NCBI GenBank assembly: GCA_020523885.1
Contig: JAJAPY010000005.1
Span: 99,536 to 163,535, forward strand
DNA length: 64,000 nucleotides
Direction: 5' to 3'
From: Candidatus Liberimonas magnetica
GTDB lineage: Bacteria; Elusimicrobiota; Endomicrobiia; Endomicrobiales; JAFGIL01
Numbering within the stretch: the stretch's first letter is position 1; every line of letters starts with the position of its first letter. Shown in pieces: positions 27,021-35,131 of this stretch. Below the pieces are notes generated by a model. It did no database searches. It saw nothing but the letters and a program-made list of their open reading frames with translations, and had not been told where the DNA came from. Both the position numbers and the translations under genes were made by a program.

Positions 27021-27154
27021 CGAATCTCGAATTTCGAAAAAATATTAAATAAGCAAACGGAAAACAACAAAAAATATAAATTCAAGCAATGAAGTTTTTG
27101 GTATTTGAATATTTGATATTGCAGTTTTTTTCGGATTTCGAGATTGCCTATTCG
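27021..27154. repeat. Heptad-word hairpin, CGAANNN family
   Basis: Left: cgaatct (27021), cgaattt, cgaaaaa (to 27041). Right (27127-27154) in reverse complement: cgaatag, gcaatct, cgaaatc, cgaaaaa. It is again built of 7-nt words and occupies the tolC-hlyD gap inside the efflux operon; the loop of ~85 nt is AT-rich. Confidence 0.75.
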
Positions 27155-27180
27155 AAATTATTCTAATATGGGAGCTAAGT

Positions 27181-27909
27181 ATGAAAAAGAAACTTATTCC
27201 GCTGGCAGCTGTCATAATTATCGCGGTTATTGCTGTTGTTATCAGCATTAACAGGCACAGGGATTTTTTGTATGCCGGGACAATTGAAGCCACAGAACTG
27301 GATATATCGTCGAGGCTTTCAGGTGTTATTGATACGCTTGCCGTACGTGAAGGCGATGACGTGAAAAAGGGGAATTTACTTGTAAAACTTTCCTGTGAGG
27401 ATATAGTTGTAGCGGCACAGGCAGCTGAGCGTGATTACAGGCGGGGCTTGGAGCTTGTAAAAGCGGGTTCTATGGACCAGGGCAGTTTTGATAAAGTGCG
27501 TTTCCGCTATGATGATGCTAAAGTCAGAAGTTCATGGGTAACAATGCAAGCGCCGGTTGATGCGACCGTTATTTTGCGGTTTCATGAACCGGGAGAACTT
27601 GTGGTCTCAGGCACAAAGATACTTCGCCTGGCAGAACTCGATAAAGTGTGGGCTTATGTCTATGTGCCTCAGCCGCTGCTGGGCAAGCTGTCTTTAGGCA
27701 TGAAAACTGAAGGCGTAGTGTCGGACTCGGACATGAAAAAAGTGGACGGAACGATAATAAAAATAAACAGCGAGGCTGAATTTACCCCGAAAAACGTCCA
27801 GACAAAAAAAGAGAGGACCCGCCTTGTTTACGGTATAAAAATAGAGTTTGAAAACAGAGACAGATATTTAAAACCGGGCATGACAGTGGAAATAAAACTG
27901 CCGGACTAA
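27181..27909 (+). CDS. HlyD/YbhG-type periplasmic adaptor (membrane fusion protein)
   Basis: 242 aa. N-terminal membrane anchor (residues 4-24), then a biotinyl-lipoyl-like half ('GTIEATELDISSRLSGVIDT', residues ~33-52, and 'VREGDDVKKGNLLVKL'). A very short helical hairpin (~80-120) follows, then the second lipoyl half ('MQAPVDATVILRFHEPGELV') and beta-barrel ('VWAYVYVPQPLLGKLSLGMK'). It links the inner-membrane ABC transporter to the TolC-like channel. It is shorter than the usual ~330 aa because the hairpin is reduced. Confidence 0.88.
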   Translation: MKKKLIPLAAVIIIAVIAVVISINRHRDFLYAGTIEATELDISSRLSGVIDTLAVREGDDVKKGNLLVKLSCEDIVVAAQAAERDYRRGLELVKAGSMDQGSFDKVRFRYDDAKVRSSWVTMQAPVDATVILRFHEPGELVVSGTKILRLAELDKVWAYVYVPQPLLGKLSLGMKTEGVVSDSDMKKVDGTIIKINSEAEFTPKNVQTKKERTRLVYGIKIEFENRDRYLKPGMTVEIKLPD

Positions 27910-27927
27910 GGGGACGGTCTTAAGATA

Positions 27928-28068
27928 GAGGCTGTTGCCGAACTCCTAAAGTGTCATTGCGAGGAGTCCAAAGGACGACGTGGCAATCTACTTTACGACG
28001 ATAATATATTTTTGAGATTGCTTCGCTAACGCTCGCAATGACAGAAAATAGAGTTCGGCAACAGGCTC
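27928..28068. repeat. 141-bp palindromic element with CATTGCGAG core
   Basis: Terminal arms 27928-27945 and 28051-28068 match at 17 of 18 positions. Inner arms (27952-27988 and 28014-28041) carry GTCATTGCGAG...GGCAATCT and its complement, a dispersed palindromic word known from many unrelated bacterial genomes. It is inserted between hlyD and the first ATPase gene, splitting the efflux operon. Confidence 0.8.
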
Positions 28069-28096
28069 GATATCAAGATAACTTGTTTGAAATAAA

Positions 28097-28831
28097 ATGG
28101 ATACGATAAAAAATATCAGTATTACTGTAGAAAACCTGAACAAAAACTTTGAGCAAACACAGGCATTGGCTTCGCTTTTTTTGAATCTGGAAAGCGCATC
28201 GCTGCACGGTATTATAGGCCCGGACGGCGCAGGCAAAACTACGTGCTTAAGGATCCTGGCAGGGTTGCTTCATCCAACTTCAGGAAAAGTTAAATATTTT
28301 TGCGGGCAGGATCAGATTCAATTTGATGCCTTAAGGCCGCACATAGGCTATATGCCTTCAAAGGCGAGCCTTTATCCTGACCTGTCTATCGAAGAGCACC
28401 TGAGGTTTTTTAAAAGCTTATATTCCCTTGATGAAAAACTTTACAGGCAAAAGACAGAAGAACTCTTTAAAATAACAAGGCTTGATAAGTTCCGCGACAG
28501 GAAAGCAGGCGAGCTGTCAGGCGGTATGTATAAAAAAGCCGCTCTCATGTGCGCCCTCCTGCAGTCGCCCAGGGTTCTTTTGCTTGACGAGCCCACCAAC
28601 GGTGTTGACCCGATATCTAGGCGCGAGTTCTGGGAGTTATTATACAGCCTTATTGAACAAAAGACCCTTGTTGTGGTAACGACGGCATACATGGATGAAG
28701 CGGAACGCTGCAGCAAAGTGCATTTTATAGAAAGCGGCAGGGTGATCTTAAGCGGGGAACCGGGTAAGATACTGCAAGAAAAGGGTGTTAAGGATTTCGG
28801 CGAGCTGTTTCTAAAAGAGGAAGCGAAATGA
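28097..28831 (+). CDS. ABC transporter ATP-binding protein (YbhF N-half-like)
   Basis: 244 aa. Walker A GPDGAGKTT (residues 41-49), signature LSGG near 136, Walker B LLLDEPTNGVD near 158-168, then 'TTAYMDEAERC' (H-loop position occupied by TTAY rather than the usual His). All are hallmarks of an ABC-2 drug-export ATPase. E. coli YbhF is a fusion of two such domains; here they are separate, adjacent genes overlapping by 4 nt. The SD before ATG 28097 is poor. It probably pairs with the next gene as a heterodimer. Confidence 0.9.
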   Translation: MDTIKNISITVENLNKNFEQTQALASLFLNLESASLHGIIGPDGAGKTTCLRILAGLLHPTSGKVKYFCGQDQIQFDALRPHIGYMPSKASLYPDLSIEEHLRFFKSLYSLDEKLYRQKTEELFKITRLDKFRDRKAGELSGGMYKKAALMCALLQSPRVLLLDEPTNGVDPISRREFWELLYSLIEQKTLVVVTTAYMDEAERCSKVHFIESGRVILSGEPGKILQEKGVKDFGELFLKEEAK

Positions 28832-29751
28832 AGGAAAGCATAACTGCGATAAGCATAAAAAACCTGACCGTCCAATTCGGCCATTTTAAAGCCGTTGACG
28901 ATATAAGCTTTGATGTTCTTAAAGGCGAGATATTCGGATTTTTAGGCGCGAATGGAGCGGGTAAAACTACAACCATACGCGTTCTCTGCGGGCTGCTTGA
29001 CCCGGGAAAAGGGGAAATAAGGTTTGCAGATAAAGAGCTTTCAAATAACCGAATGTCTATTAAAAAAATGGTCGGCTACATGTCCCAGAAATTCACTCTT
29101 TACGATGATTTAACAGTAAAAGAAAACATAATGTTTAAAGCTGCATTAAGAAGTCTTTCTGAAACAGAAGCGAAGCTTAAAATGGACGAACTCCTTGAAT
29201 TCATAGGGTTTAAATATGATCTTTCAACGCTTGTACGGGACCTTCCTTTGGGCGTAAAACAGCAGGTTTCGCTTGCCGCCTGCCTGCTTCACGGCCCGGA
29301 AGTCATATTTTTGGACGAGCCTACTTCAGGGGTATCTCCGTCAGTGCGCCTTAAATTCTGGAACCTGATAAGAGAGCTTGCAAAAAACGGAAAAACCGTT
29401 ATAGTCACAACTCATTATATGGACGAAGCAGAGAACTGCTCAAGAATAGCTCTCATGCGGGCTGGAAAACTGATAGCTTTGGACAGCCCGGCAGACCTTA
29501 AGAAAACCACGTATCCCGGTATGCTGGCTGAGGTCAGGTTTTTGTCAGGCAGGCATGAAGCTGCGGGTGTTTTTGAAGAATTGGGTGTTTCTGCCTGGTG
29601 GCCGTACGGCTTAAAGTATCATGTTGTTTTTGATTCGAAACTGCACGCGGATAATTTTTTGCGGGCGCTTCCTTCAACTATGGCAGGCAGGTTTATTTCT
29701 CCTTCATTAGAGGATGTTTTTATAAGGCTTGTGGAGGGCTTAAACAGATGA
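28828..29751 (+). CDS. ABC transporter ATP-binding protein (YbhF C-half-like)
   Basis: 307 aa. Walker A GANGAGKTT (40-48) and Walker B 'VIFLDEPTSGVSP' are intact, with H-loop 'VTTHYMDEAENC'. The signature motif is degenerate: LPLGVKQQV instead of LSGGQ, as seen in second domains of YbhF/RbbA-type transporters, which implies one asymmetric ATP site in the heterodimer. The ~75-residue C-terminal extension resembles the DrrA-type regulatory tail. It overlaps its neighbours by 4 nt on both sides. Confidence 0.9.
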   Translation: MKESITAISIKNLTVQFGHFKAVDDISFDVLKGEIFGFLGANGAGKTTTIRVLCGLLDPGKGEIRFADKELSNNRMSIKKMVGYMSQKFTLYDDLTVKENIMFKAALRSLSETEAKLKMDELLEFIGFKYDLSTLVRDLPLGVKQQVSLAACLLHGPEVIFLDEPTSGVSPSVRLKFWNLIRELAKNGKTVIVTTHYMDEAENCSRIALMRAGKLIALDSPADLKKTTYPGMLAEVRFLSGRHEAAGVFEELGVSAWWPYGLKYHVVFDSKLHADNFLRALPSTMAGRFISPSLEDVFIRLVEGLNR

Positions 29752-30866
29752 ACGATAAGTTTAGTTTATCGCGTTCTATGGCGATAGCTTTAAAAGAAAC
29801 TATGCATATCCGCAGGGATCCGTTCATACTTGCCATGGCCGCGGGTTTGCCAGTTATTCTAGTTATTTTCTTCGGGTTTGCGATAAATTTTGATTTTAAA
29901 AATATAAACCTTGCTGTTTTTGACATGGACCACTCAAAACAATCAAGGGAACTTGCCAGGCTATTCGGTTCATCGGAGTATTTCAACGTTAAAACACAAA
30001 ATTTTGAGACAAATCCGATCAGGGAAGTTGAATCCGAGCGTTCATCGGTTGCTGTTGTTATAAATCCTGAATTTTCCAAAAATATTTCCCTTCAAATAGG
30101 TGCAAAAGTGCAGGTCTTAGTAGACGGGACGGACAACATGAAATCTGGGGTAATAATAGGATATATTGCAGGCTTAAGACAGATCGTAAACAGGTTTTTT
30201 TCTTCCGTTCCGCAGAAAAACCCGCTTGAGATAAGTACGAGGTTCCTGTACAACCCGGAGCTTGATACCCAGTGGTTTGTTGTGCCGGGGTTAATTGTTG
30301 TTGTGACAGGTCTGCTTTCTATTTTTATGACAGCCCTGACTGTTGCCCGGGAGTGGGAAAACGGTTCAATGGAGCTTATACTTTCCACACCCGTAAAACC
30401 GGTAGAGGTAATAGCAGGGAAAATCCTTCCGTATCTCGGTCTTGGGCTTATAGCGATAGTTTTTGTTTATACGGTTGCAAGGGTGGTTTTCGGTGTGCCT
30501 TTTCTCGGCAGTTATACACTTTTATCTGTTGCATGCGTTTTGTTTATAACAACTCTTCTTGCCCAGGGGATCCTAATATCTGTTGCAACACGCCAGCAGC
30601 AGAAAGCTATGCAGATAGCCATGGTAGCAGGACTCCTACCCGCTCTTTTGCTCTCAGGGTTTGTTTTTCCTATTGAAAGCATGCCGGTTTTTTTCAGGTA
30701 TTTCACCATGATACTTCCTGCCCGGTGGTTCATGGACATAATAAGAGGAATATTCTTAAAGGGTGCGGGTATAAGAGAGCTTTACGTTCCTTTTGCCGCT
30801 TTATTTCTTATGAACGTATTCTTCGTATTTGCTGCCGTAAAGCGTTTTAAAAAGGATATAGAATAA
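29748..30866 (+). CDS. ABC-2 type permease (YbhS-like)
   Basis: 372 aa. N-terminal TM (residues ~25-45), a ~130-residue periplasmic domain, then five TM segments in the C-terminal half. The family motif 'LTVAREWENGSMELILSTPV' (near residue 200) is the elbow/coupling region. Starts inside the stop of the ATPase gene. With the following permease it should form the membrane heterodimer of the exporter. Confidence 0.9.
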   Translation: MNDKFSLSRSMAIALKETMHIRRDPFILAMAAGLPVILVIFFGFAINFDFKNINLAVFDMDHSKQSRELARLFGSSEYFNVKTQNFETNPIREVESERSSVAVVINPEFSKNISLQIGAKVQVLVDGTDNMKSGVIIGYIAGLRQIVNRFFSSVPQKNPLEISTRFLYNPELDTQWFVVPGLIVVVTGLLSIFMTALTVAREWENGSMELILSTPVKPVEVIAGKILPYLGLGLIAIVFVYTVARVVFGVPFLGSYTLLSVACVLFITTLLAQGILISVATRQQQKAMQIAMVAGLLPALLLSGFVFPIESMPVFFRYFTMILPARWFMDIIRGIFLKGAGIRELYVPFAALFLMNVFFVFAAVKRFKKDIE

Positions 30867-30906
30867 TAGATAGAGGCGTCAGGAATCAGGCTGCACTTCA
30901 AATAAA

Positions 30907-32013
30907 ATGAATAACAGCATAAGAATAATTATCGGATTTGTAAAAAAGGAATTTTCGCAGGCCCTGCGCGACCCTGTGATGAGGGTTTTTATATTTGTTG
31001 CGCCTGTCCTTCAGCTTACTATTTTTGGTTTTGCCATAAACAACGAGTTCAAGAACCTGAAGCTTGCAATATTCAGTGATCCTACAGATGTGGTTGCCAG
31101 GCAGCTGTCTGATACTATGTATTCTGGAGGCTGGTTTTTGCCTGCCCGGCCCAAAGGTGATGCTTTTCAAACTTTACAGTCAGGCAGGGCAGATGCGGTT
31201 CTTGTAATGCCGCGGCAGGGGCTTACAAAAACTTATGCAAAAAACGAAACTGTAATCCAGCTTTTAATTGACGCAAAAAACGCTACTAAAGCCAGGGCTA
31301 TAGACACTTATGTCAGGTCGATAGTGCAGAAGTTCGTTTTGGATAATTTATCCGGAGAGAAGCCCTCAGTCCCTGTAGTTTTTGATATTAGAGTCCTTTA
31401 CAACCCGACTATGGAAACTTCGATATTTATGGTACCGGGCATTATGACGCTTATAATGAGCCTTATTACAATAATTATGGTGAGCATGTCTCTTGCAAGG
31501 GAAAAGGAGCTCGGCACCTTTGAAACTATTATAGCTGCACCGATTGCTAAATGGCAGATCATAGCAGGTAAGGCTGTGCCCTATATGTTAATAGGGCTGC
31601 TTGATGCGCTGATCGTTTTAAGTGCAGGTGTAATCTTGTTTAACGTCCCGATCAGAGGGTCTTTGTTATTTCTTATTACGGCAACCATGGTTTTTGTAAC
31701 TACTACAGTAAGTATCGGGCTTTTGGTTTCTTCAATCGCCCAAAATCAACAGCAGGCAATGATGGGGACTTTTATGTTTTTGTTCCCGGCAATGCTTTTA
31801 TCGGGCGTAATGTTCCCTATAGAAAATATGCCGGCTGTAATACAGTTTGTGGCATATTTTAACCCGCTTATGTATTATGTCAAAGTTATAAGGAATGTCA
31901 TGCTTAAAGGCGCAAATCCGGAAGTCGTGATCAGCTGTATTGCCATGCTTTTTGCGATCGGAAGCATCGTAGTTGTTGCCACTATCCTTCGTTTTAGGCA
32001 GAAACTAAATTAG
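30907..32013 (+). CDS. ABC-2 type permease (YbhR-like)
   Basis: 368 aa, same layout as the preceding permease: one N-terminal TM, a periplasmic domain, five C-terminal TMs, and the motif 'SLAREKELGTFETIIAAPI' (near 195-215). 'LSGVMFPIENMP' is shared with its partner's 'LSGFVFPIESMP'. It ends the operon; a ~345-bp gap follows. The ATG is 40 bp after the previous stop, with no strong SD. Confidence 0.9.
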   Translation: MNNSIRIIIGFVKKEFSQALRDPVMRVFIFVAPVLQLTIFGFAINNEFKNLKLAIFSDPTDVVARQLSDTMYSGGWFLPARPKGDAFQTLQSGRADAVLVMPRQGLTKTYAKNETVIQLLIDAKNATKARAIDTYVRSIVQKFVLDNLSGEKPSVPVVFDIRVLYNPTMETSIFMVPGIMTLIMSLITIIMVSMSLAREKELGTFETIIAAPIAKWQIIAGKAVPYMLIGLLDALIVLSAGVILFNVPIRGSLLFLITATMVFVTTTVSIGLLVSSIAQNQQQAMMGTFMFLFPAMLLSGVMFPIENMPAVIQFVAYFNPLMYYVKVIRNVMLKGANPEVVISCIAMLFAIGSIVVVATILRFRQKLN

Positions 32014-32076
32014 AGATAATACTATTTTATCAACTATCCGTTTAAATTCTTTCCCTGAAATTCTGGCATCAATCCC

Positions 32077-32180
32077 GCGACCTGGAATCCCCCGTCTTCA
32101 GACGTGGGAGGAATGCGTTCGCATTCGTCCCGGGAGGGCGACAGATTTTAGAAACCTCCGGCTTCGGCTGGAGGGGTCGC
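32077..32180. mobile_element. GC-rich structured relic resembling an IS200/IS605 right end
   Basis: In the 345-bp gap between the efflux operon and the glycosyltransferase gene, GCGACC (32077) pairs with GGTCGC (32180). Inside are CCC-CGTCTTCAGACG-TGGGAGG, GAATGC/GCATTC and CCTCCGGC-TTC-GGCTGGAGG hairpins. The first, with CTTCAG in the loop and a GGGAGG tail, recalls the right end (omega-RNA 3' region) of IS605-family elements. There is no TnpA or TnpB gene nearby. The rest of the gap is AT-rich with no ORF of note. Confidence 0.4.
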
Positions 32181-32359
32181 CACTAATATTTTATTATTGT
32201 TGTCTTTTCATCATAAAATTAATAAAATACACTATAAACATAAACCAATATAATATCTTTTATCCCTTAAGTCCGCTAGCTCTTGGCCTGTGTAAGAACT
32301 TAGATGAGACGGATAAAGTAAAGTGTTGTTTAAAATATAATATTCTTTAATCTTAAATC

Positions 32360-33997
32360 ATGAATACAAAGGTCTTATTAATTATTGCAGCAATAATTCT
32401 CGTCTATATATTCAATGCAGCTTATTTTGGAAGCAAACTCGTCAATTACGAAACTGAATCAATAGCAAACCTTTATTCGCCGGATGTCCCGAATTATTAT
32501 GATGCTCTGAAGAACCTCGATATTAACAAATTCTGCTTAACATTTAAATACAATCCTTTCCCGCCCTTTTATGAAATAAGCGCTGCAGTTTCACTGCTTA
32601 TAGTAGGCATGAACTGGACATTCATGAATATCTTAAATAACTCTATATTTCTGTTGATTTTGCTGGTCTTTACTTTCTTAACCGGTTATGAAATTAAAGA
32701 TAGGCAGACAGGAGTTATTGCATTGCTGCTTGTGGCTGCACATCCTTTTATAATAGGGATATTCCGGAGTTATTCCCTTGATTTTGCTTTTATGAGCGTT
32801 ATGGTTATGTCTATATATTTCCTCATAAAATCCGAGTTTTTTAAAAACAGGGACCAAAGCATTTATTTTGCCTTAAGCTGCGCCCTGGGGATGCTGATAA
32901 AGGAATCATTCAGTGGTTTTATTATCGGGCCGATAATGATAGCTTTTTTCAGTACCTGTCAGGAAACGTATAAAAGAAATTACAAAGCTTTGATAAACTT
33001 TACGATTTTTTGTTTTCTTTTCCTGCTCTTAATAACCCCGTATTATTTTTATTTTGACGGCCTAAAAAATATGCTCGCAAGCGCCAAACGGGAACCTGCG
33101 CTCTTAGCCTGGTATGAATGGGAAAGTTTACGGCTGGTCCCTCTGGGCACGTTCGAAAACCTGCTCGGAGCGCCGTTTTATTTAGCCGGGATTGCTGGGC
33201 TATATTATCTTATCATCGGCAAAAGGTCGTTGAAAATATATACCCTGGTTTCTATTATAATAGTTTCAGATATTATCCTGATCTCTATACCGCATTTTAA
33301 ATTCTTAAGGTATTTGTTGCCTCAGCTTCCTGCGCTTTTAATAATATGTGCTTTAGGTCTAAGATGTTTAATAGACAGGTGGGCAGGAAAGTTGGCTCTT
33401 GTTATTACGATTACAGCCTCCATTTTTACATATATTTTTATTACTTACGGAATAAGCACTGTGAAAATTCACAATATAGGCGACTGGTTAGCAAAAGGAT
33501 ACACAAGGTATTATTCTTCCGACATGATCCAGCCGCTTGCACAGGCAAAAGAAATAAGCGCTCACTTGGCCGATATTTTAAACAGCAGTTTTCCCGGGAA
33601 AGTCAATAAAATAAAAGCAATGCATGAACCAGGTTATATCCCTCAACTCTTTGTCTTAAATAAAACAGATACTCTTAATTTAGAATATTATTTCAATACC
33701 TTTTTTTGGTTTAATAATATTTTTGTAAAACAGGACATAAAATGCCTGAATAGTATTGACGATATCAATGTTGTCTATTCAAATCGTAGTAAAATTGATT
33801 TCATCCTGACCGGCGTACCTGCAGGAGAAGGCTCCTATGCCGGTTCGTTTGATTTCATAAAAAAATACCTGAACCTGGACCCCAAAAAAAATTATAATGA
33901 CTATGAACAAATGTGGAACGAAACACTAAAATCCTTCAACAAACGTGAACTATTATGCAAAAACTCAAGCCTGGAATTTTACCTTTATTCTAAATAA
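32360..33997 (+). CDS. GT39/ArnT-like polytopic glycosyltransferase
   Basis: 545 aa. A TM at residues 4-24 is followed by a periplasmic loop ('NLYSPDVPNYYDALKNLDIN...NPFPPFYEI'), which occupies the position of the acidic catalytic loop of GT-C enzymes. About nine further TMs extend to residue ~360 and a soluble C-terminal domain follows. Such enzymes move sugars from a polyprenyl-phosphate donor to lipid or protein on the outer face of the inner membrane. The 'GxLIKESFSGF' segment in TM helices is typical. Substrate unknown. The gene is flanked by mobile relics on both sides and stands alone. Confidence 0.7.
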   Translation: MNTKVLLIIAAIILVYIFNAAYFGSKLVNYETESIANLYSPDVPNYYDALKNLDINKFCLTFKYNPFPPFYEISAAVSLLIVGMNWTFMNILNNSIFLLILLVFTFLTGYEIKDRQTGVIALLLVAAHPFIIGIFRSYSLDFAFMSVMVMSIYFLIKSEFFKNRDQSIYFALSCALGMLIKESFSGFIIGPIMIAFFSTCQETYKRNYKALINFTIFCFLFLLLITPYYFYFDGLKNMLASAKREPALLAWYEWESLRLVPLGTFENLLGAPFYLAGIAGLYYLIIGKRSLKIYTLVSIIIVSDIILISIPHFKFLRYLLPQLPALLIICALGLRCLIDRWAGKLALVITITASIFTYIFITYGISTVKIHNIGDWLAKGYTRYYSSDMIQPLAQAKEISAHLADILNSSFPGKVNKIKAMHEPGYIPQLFVLNKTDTLNLEYYFNTFFWFNNIFVKQDIKCLNSIDDINVVYSNRSKIDFILTGVPAGEGSYAGSFDFIKKYLNLDPKKNYNDYEQMWNETLKSFNKRELLCKNSSLEFYLYSK

Positions 33998-34075
33998 ATC
34001 CAGAACAATAGATATTTGGCAGATAGAGCGGAATTGATTCCTTTGAAAAAGAGACGCGAAATAATGTTTTAAGTT

Positions 34076-34109
34076 CGGTGTCAGGCTTCTCTAACTACAC
34101 TAACTTATA
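34076..34109 (+). repeat. ~33-bp dispersed repeat (copy A)
   Basis: Core GGTGTCAGGCTTCTCTAAC. It matches 40154-40186 in the opposite orientation (about 30 of 33 positions). The gene-free stretch 34000-34313 around it otherwise shows nothing recognisable. Confidence 0.65.
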
Positions 34110-34313
34110 AAATGGATTTTGGTCGTAATCTTCTCTGAAAATTGTCAATACATAAAAATAGATAGCAAAAAAGGCAGTTTTGATCTTTGATCAATCTTCT
34201 CTTCGTTCCCTTGAGAACACAAAATAGCGATTCGACCTCTAGTCCCTTAATCCATAATTCGAGCCCTGAAGGCTAATTATGACGGAAGGCGACTAGAAGA
34301 ATATATAATAATA

Positions 34314-34634
34314 TTATGCCGCATATTTCCGCGGTCCGTTATAAGGTCGTTCTTCATAATTACGGTTCTCCGAAAGACAACGGTATATTACTTCTGAAAG
34401 TCTTCTGGCGATAACTGCAATAGCAACATTAGGACCTTTTCGTTTTCTCATTCGTGAAAAGAGAGCTCGGAAATAAGGTGAAGATCTAATAGCGGCCCAT
34501 GCTGCCTCAACAAAAGCATACCGGAGCCAGTGATTGCAAGTCGATATGAGTCTGCCATGGGATACAATACCGCCTGTAGAGTAAGGGACGTTGATACAAT
34601 ATAGCGATAATGAATTTGTTGACTCACGCGGGAT
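34314..34634 (-). pseudogene. IS110-family transposase, C-terminal remnant
   Basis: About 105 residues on the minus strand match the C-terminal (transposase_20-type) part of IS110 transposases: 'GGIVSHGRLIS', 'HWLRYAFVEAAWAAIRSSPY', 'MRKRKGPNVAIAVIARRLSE'. The RuvC-like N-terminal DEDD domain is missing. The frame opens at 34658, but the first ~9 codons come from a tRNA-Ser-like sequence (34637-34657), so the ATG there is accidental. This is a dead fragment. Confidence 0.8.
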
Positions 34635-34636
34635 GC

Positions 34637-34657
34637 TGGCGCTGGTCTTGAAAACCA
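34637..34657 (+). other. tRNA-Ser(UGA) anticodon-arm fragment
   Basis: Exact 21-nt match to positions 45832-45852 of the intact tRNA-Ser gene, spanning the end of the D region through the anticodon loop (TCTTGAAAA). The flanks do not continue the tRNA. It abuts the truncated IS110 transposase. Confidence 0.7.
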
Positions 34658-34763
34658 CTCCCCGAAGTATAGATATCGTCAGTGGAATACATATATTAAC
34701 CTTACTTGTGTCAGTTTTGTGTCAGGCCTTTCGTCCCTGGGCCTAAAATTTGAAAACACTCCC

Positions 34764-35032
34764 AGTGTAGTGTTATTGAAATACCTTGACATTTGGATGC
34801 CCAGATTTGAGGTGATTTCAAGGCGCGAAGAGGGAGCAATGCAAAAGCATTGTAAGCGATGAGCAACGCAGAAATCGCCCAAAGATGGGCATCCCCTTCG
34901 GGCTGAGGGTCTTTTAACCATCTTCATCGTTGTTCTGTCGCTCACATACTTTCAAGTAGGCTCGCTCCTCACTCCTTGAAGCTGGCTAAAATACCCTCAG
35001 CAAATGTCAAGTTATTTCAGTAACACTACACT
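34764..35032. mobile_element. 269-bp MITE-like element with 32-bp terminal inverted repeats
   Basis: TIRs 34764-34795 and 35001-35032 match at 30 of 32 positions. Between them are two further inverted repeats: GATGCCC...GATTTC (34796-34819) against its complement ending near 34893, and CTGAGGGT (near 34899) against ACCCTCAG (near 35000). The element would fold as a three-way junction. It has no intact gene; a short minus-strand frame inside is incidental. No clear target-site duplication. Confidence 0.75.
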
Positions 35033-35131
35033 AAAATACTTCTTCGGTTTGCTCCCTTATCACCATGTCTAAATTAGAGGCTACCTTAAAATAGACTTGA
35101 CTATTTTCAAGTATAGATGTAAAATAGGCAT

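Noticed and set aside
34679-34945. 88-codon minus-strand frame
   Set aside because: It lies mostly inside the MITE-like element and follows its inverted repeats; no coding pattern or SD.
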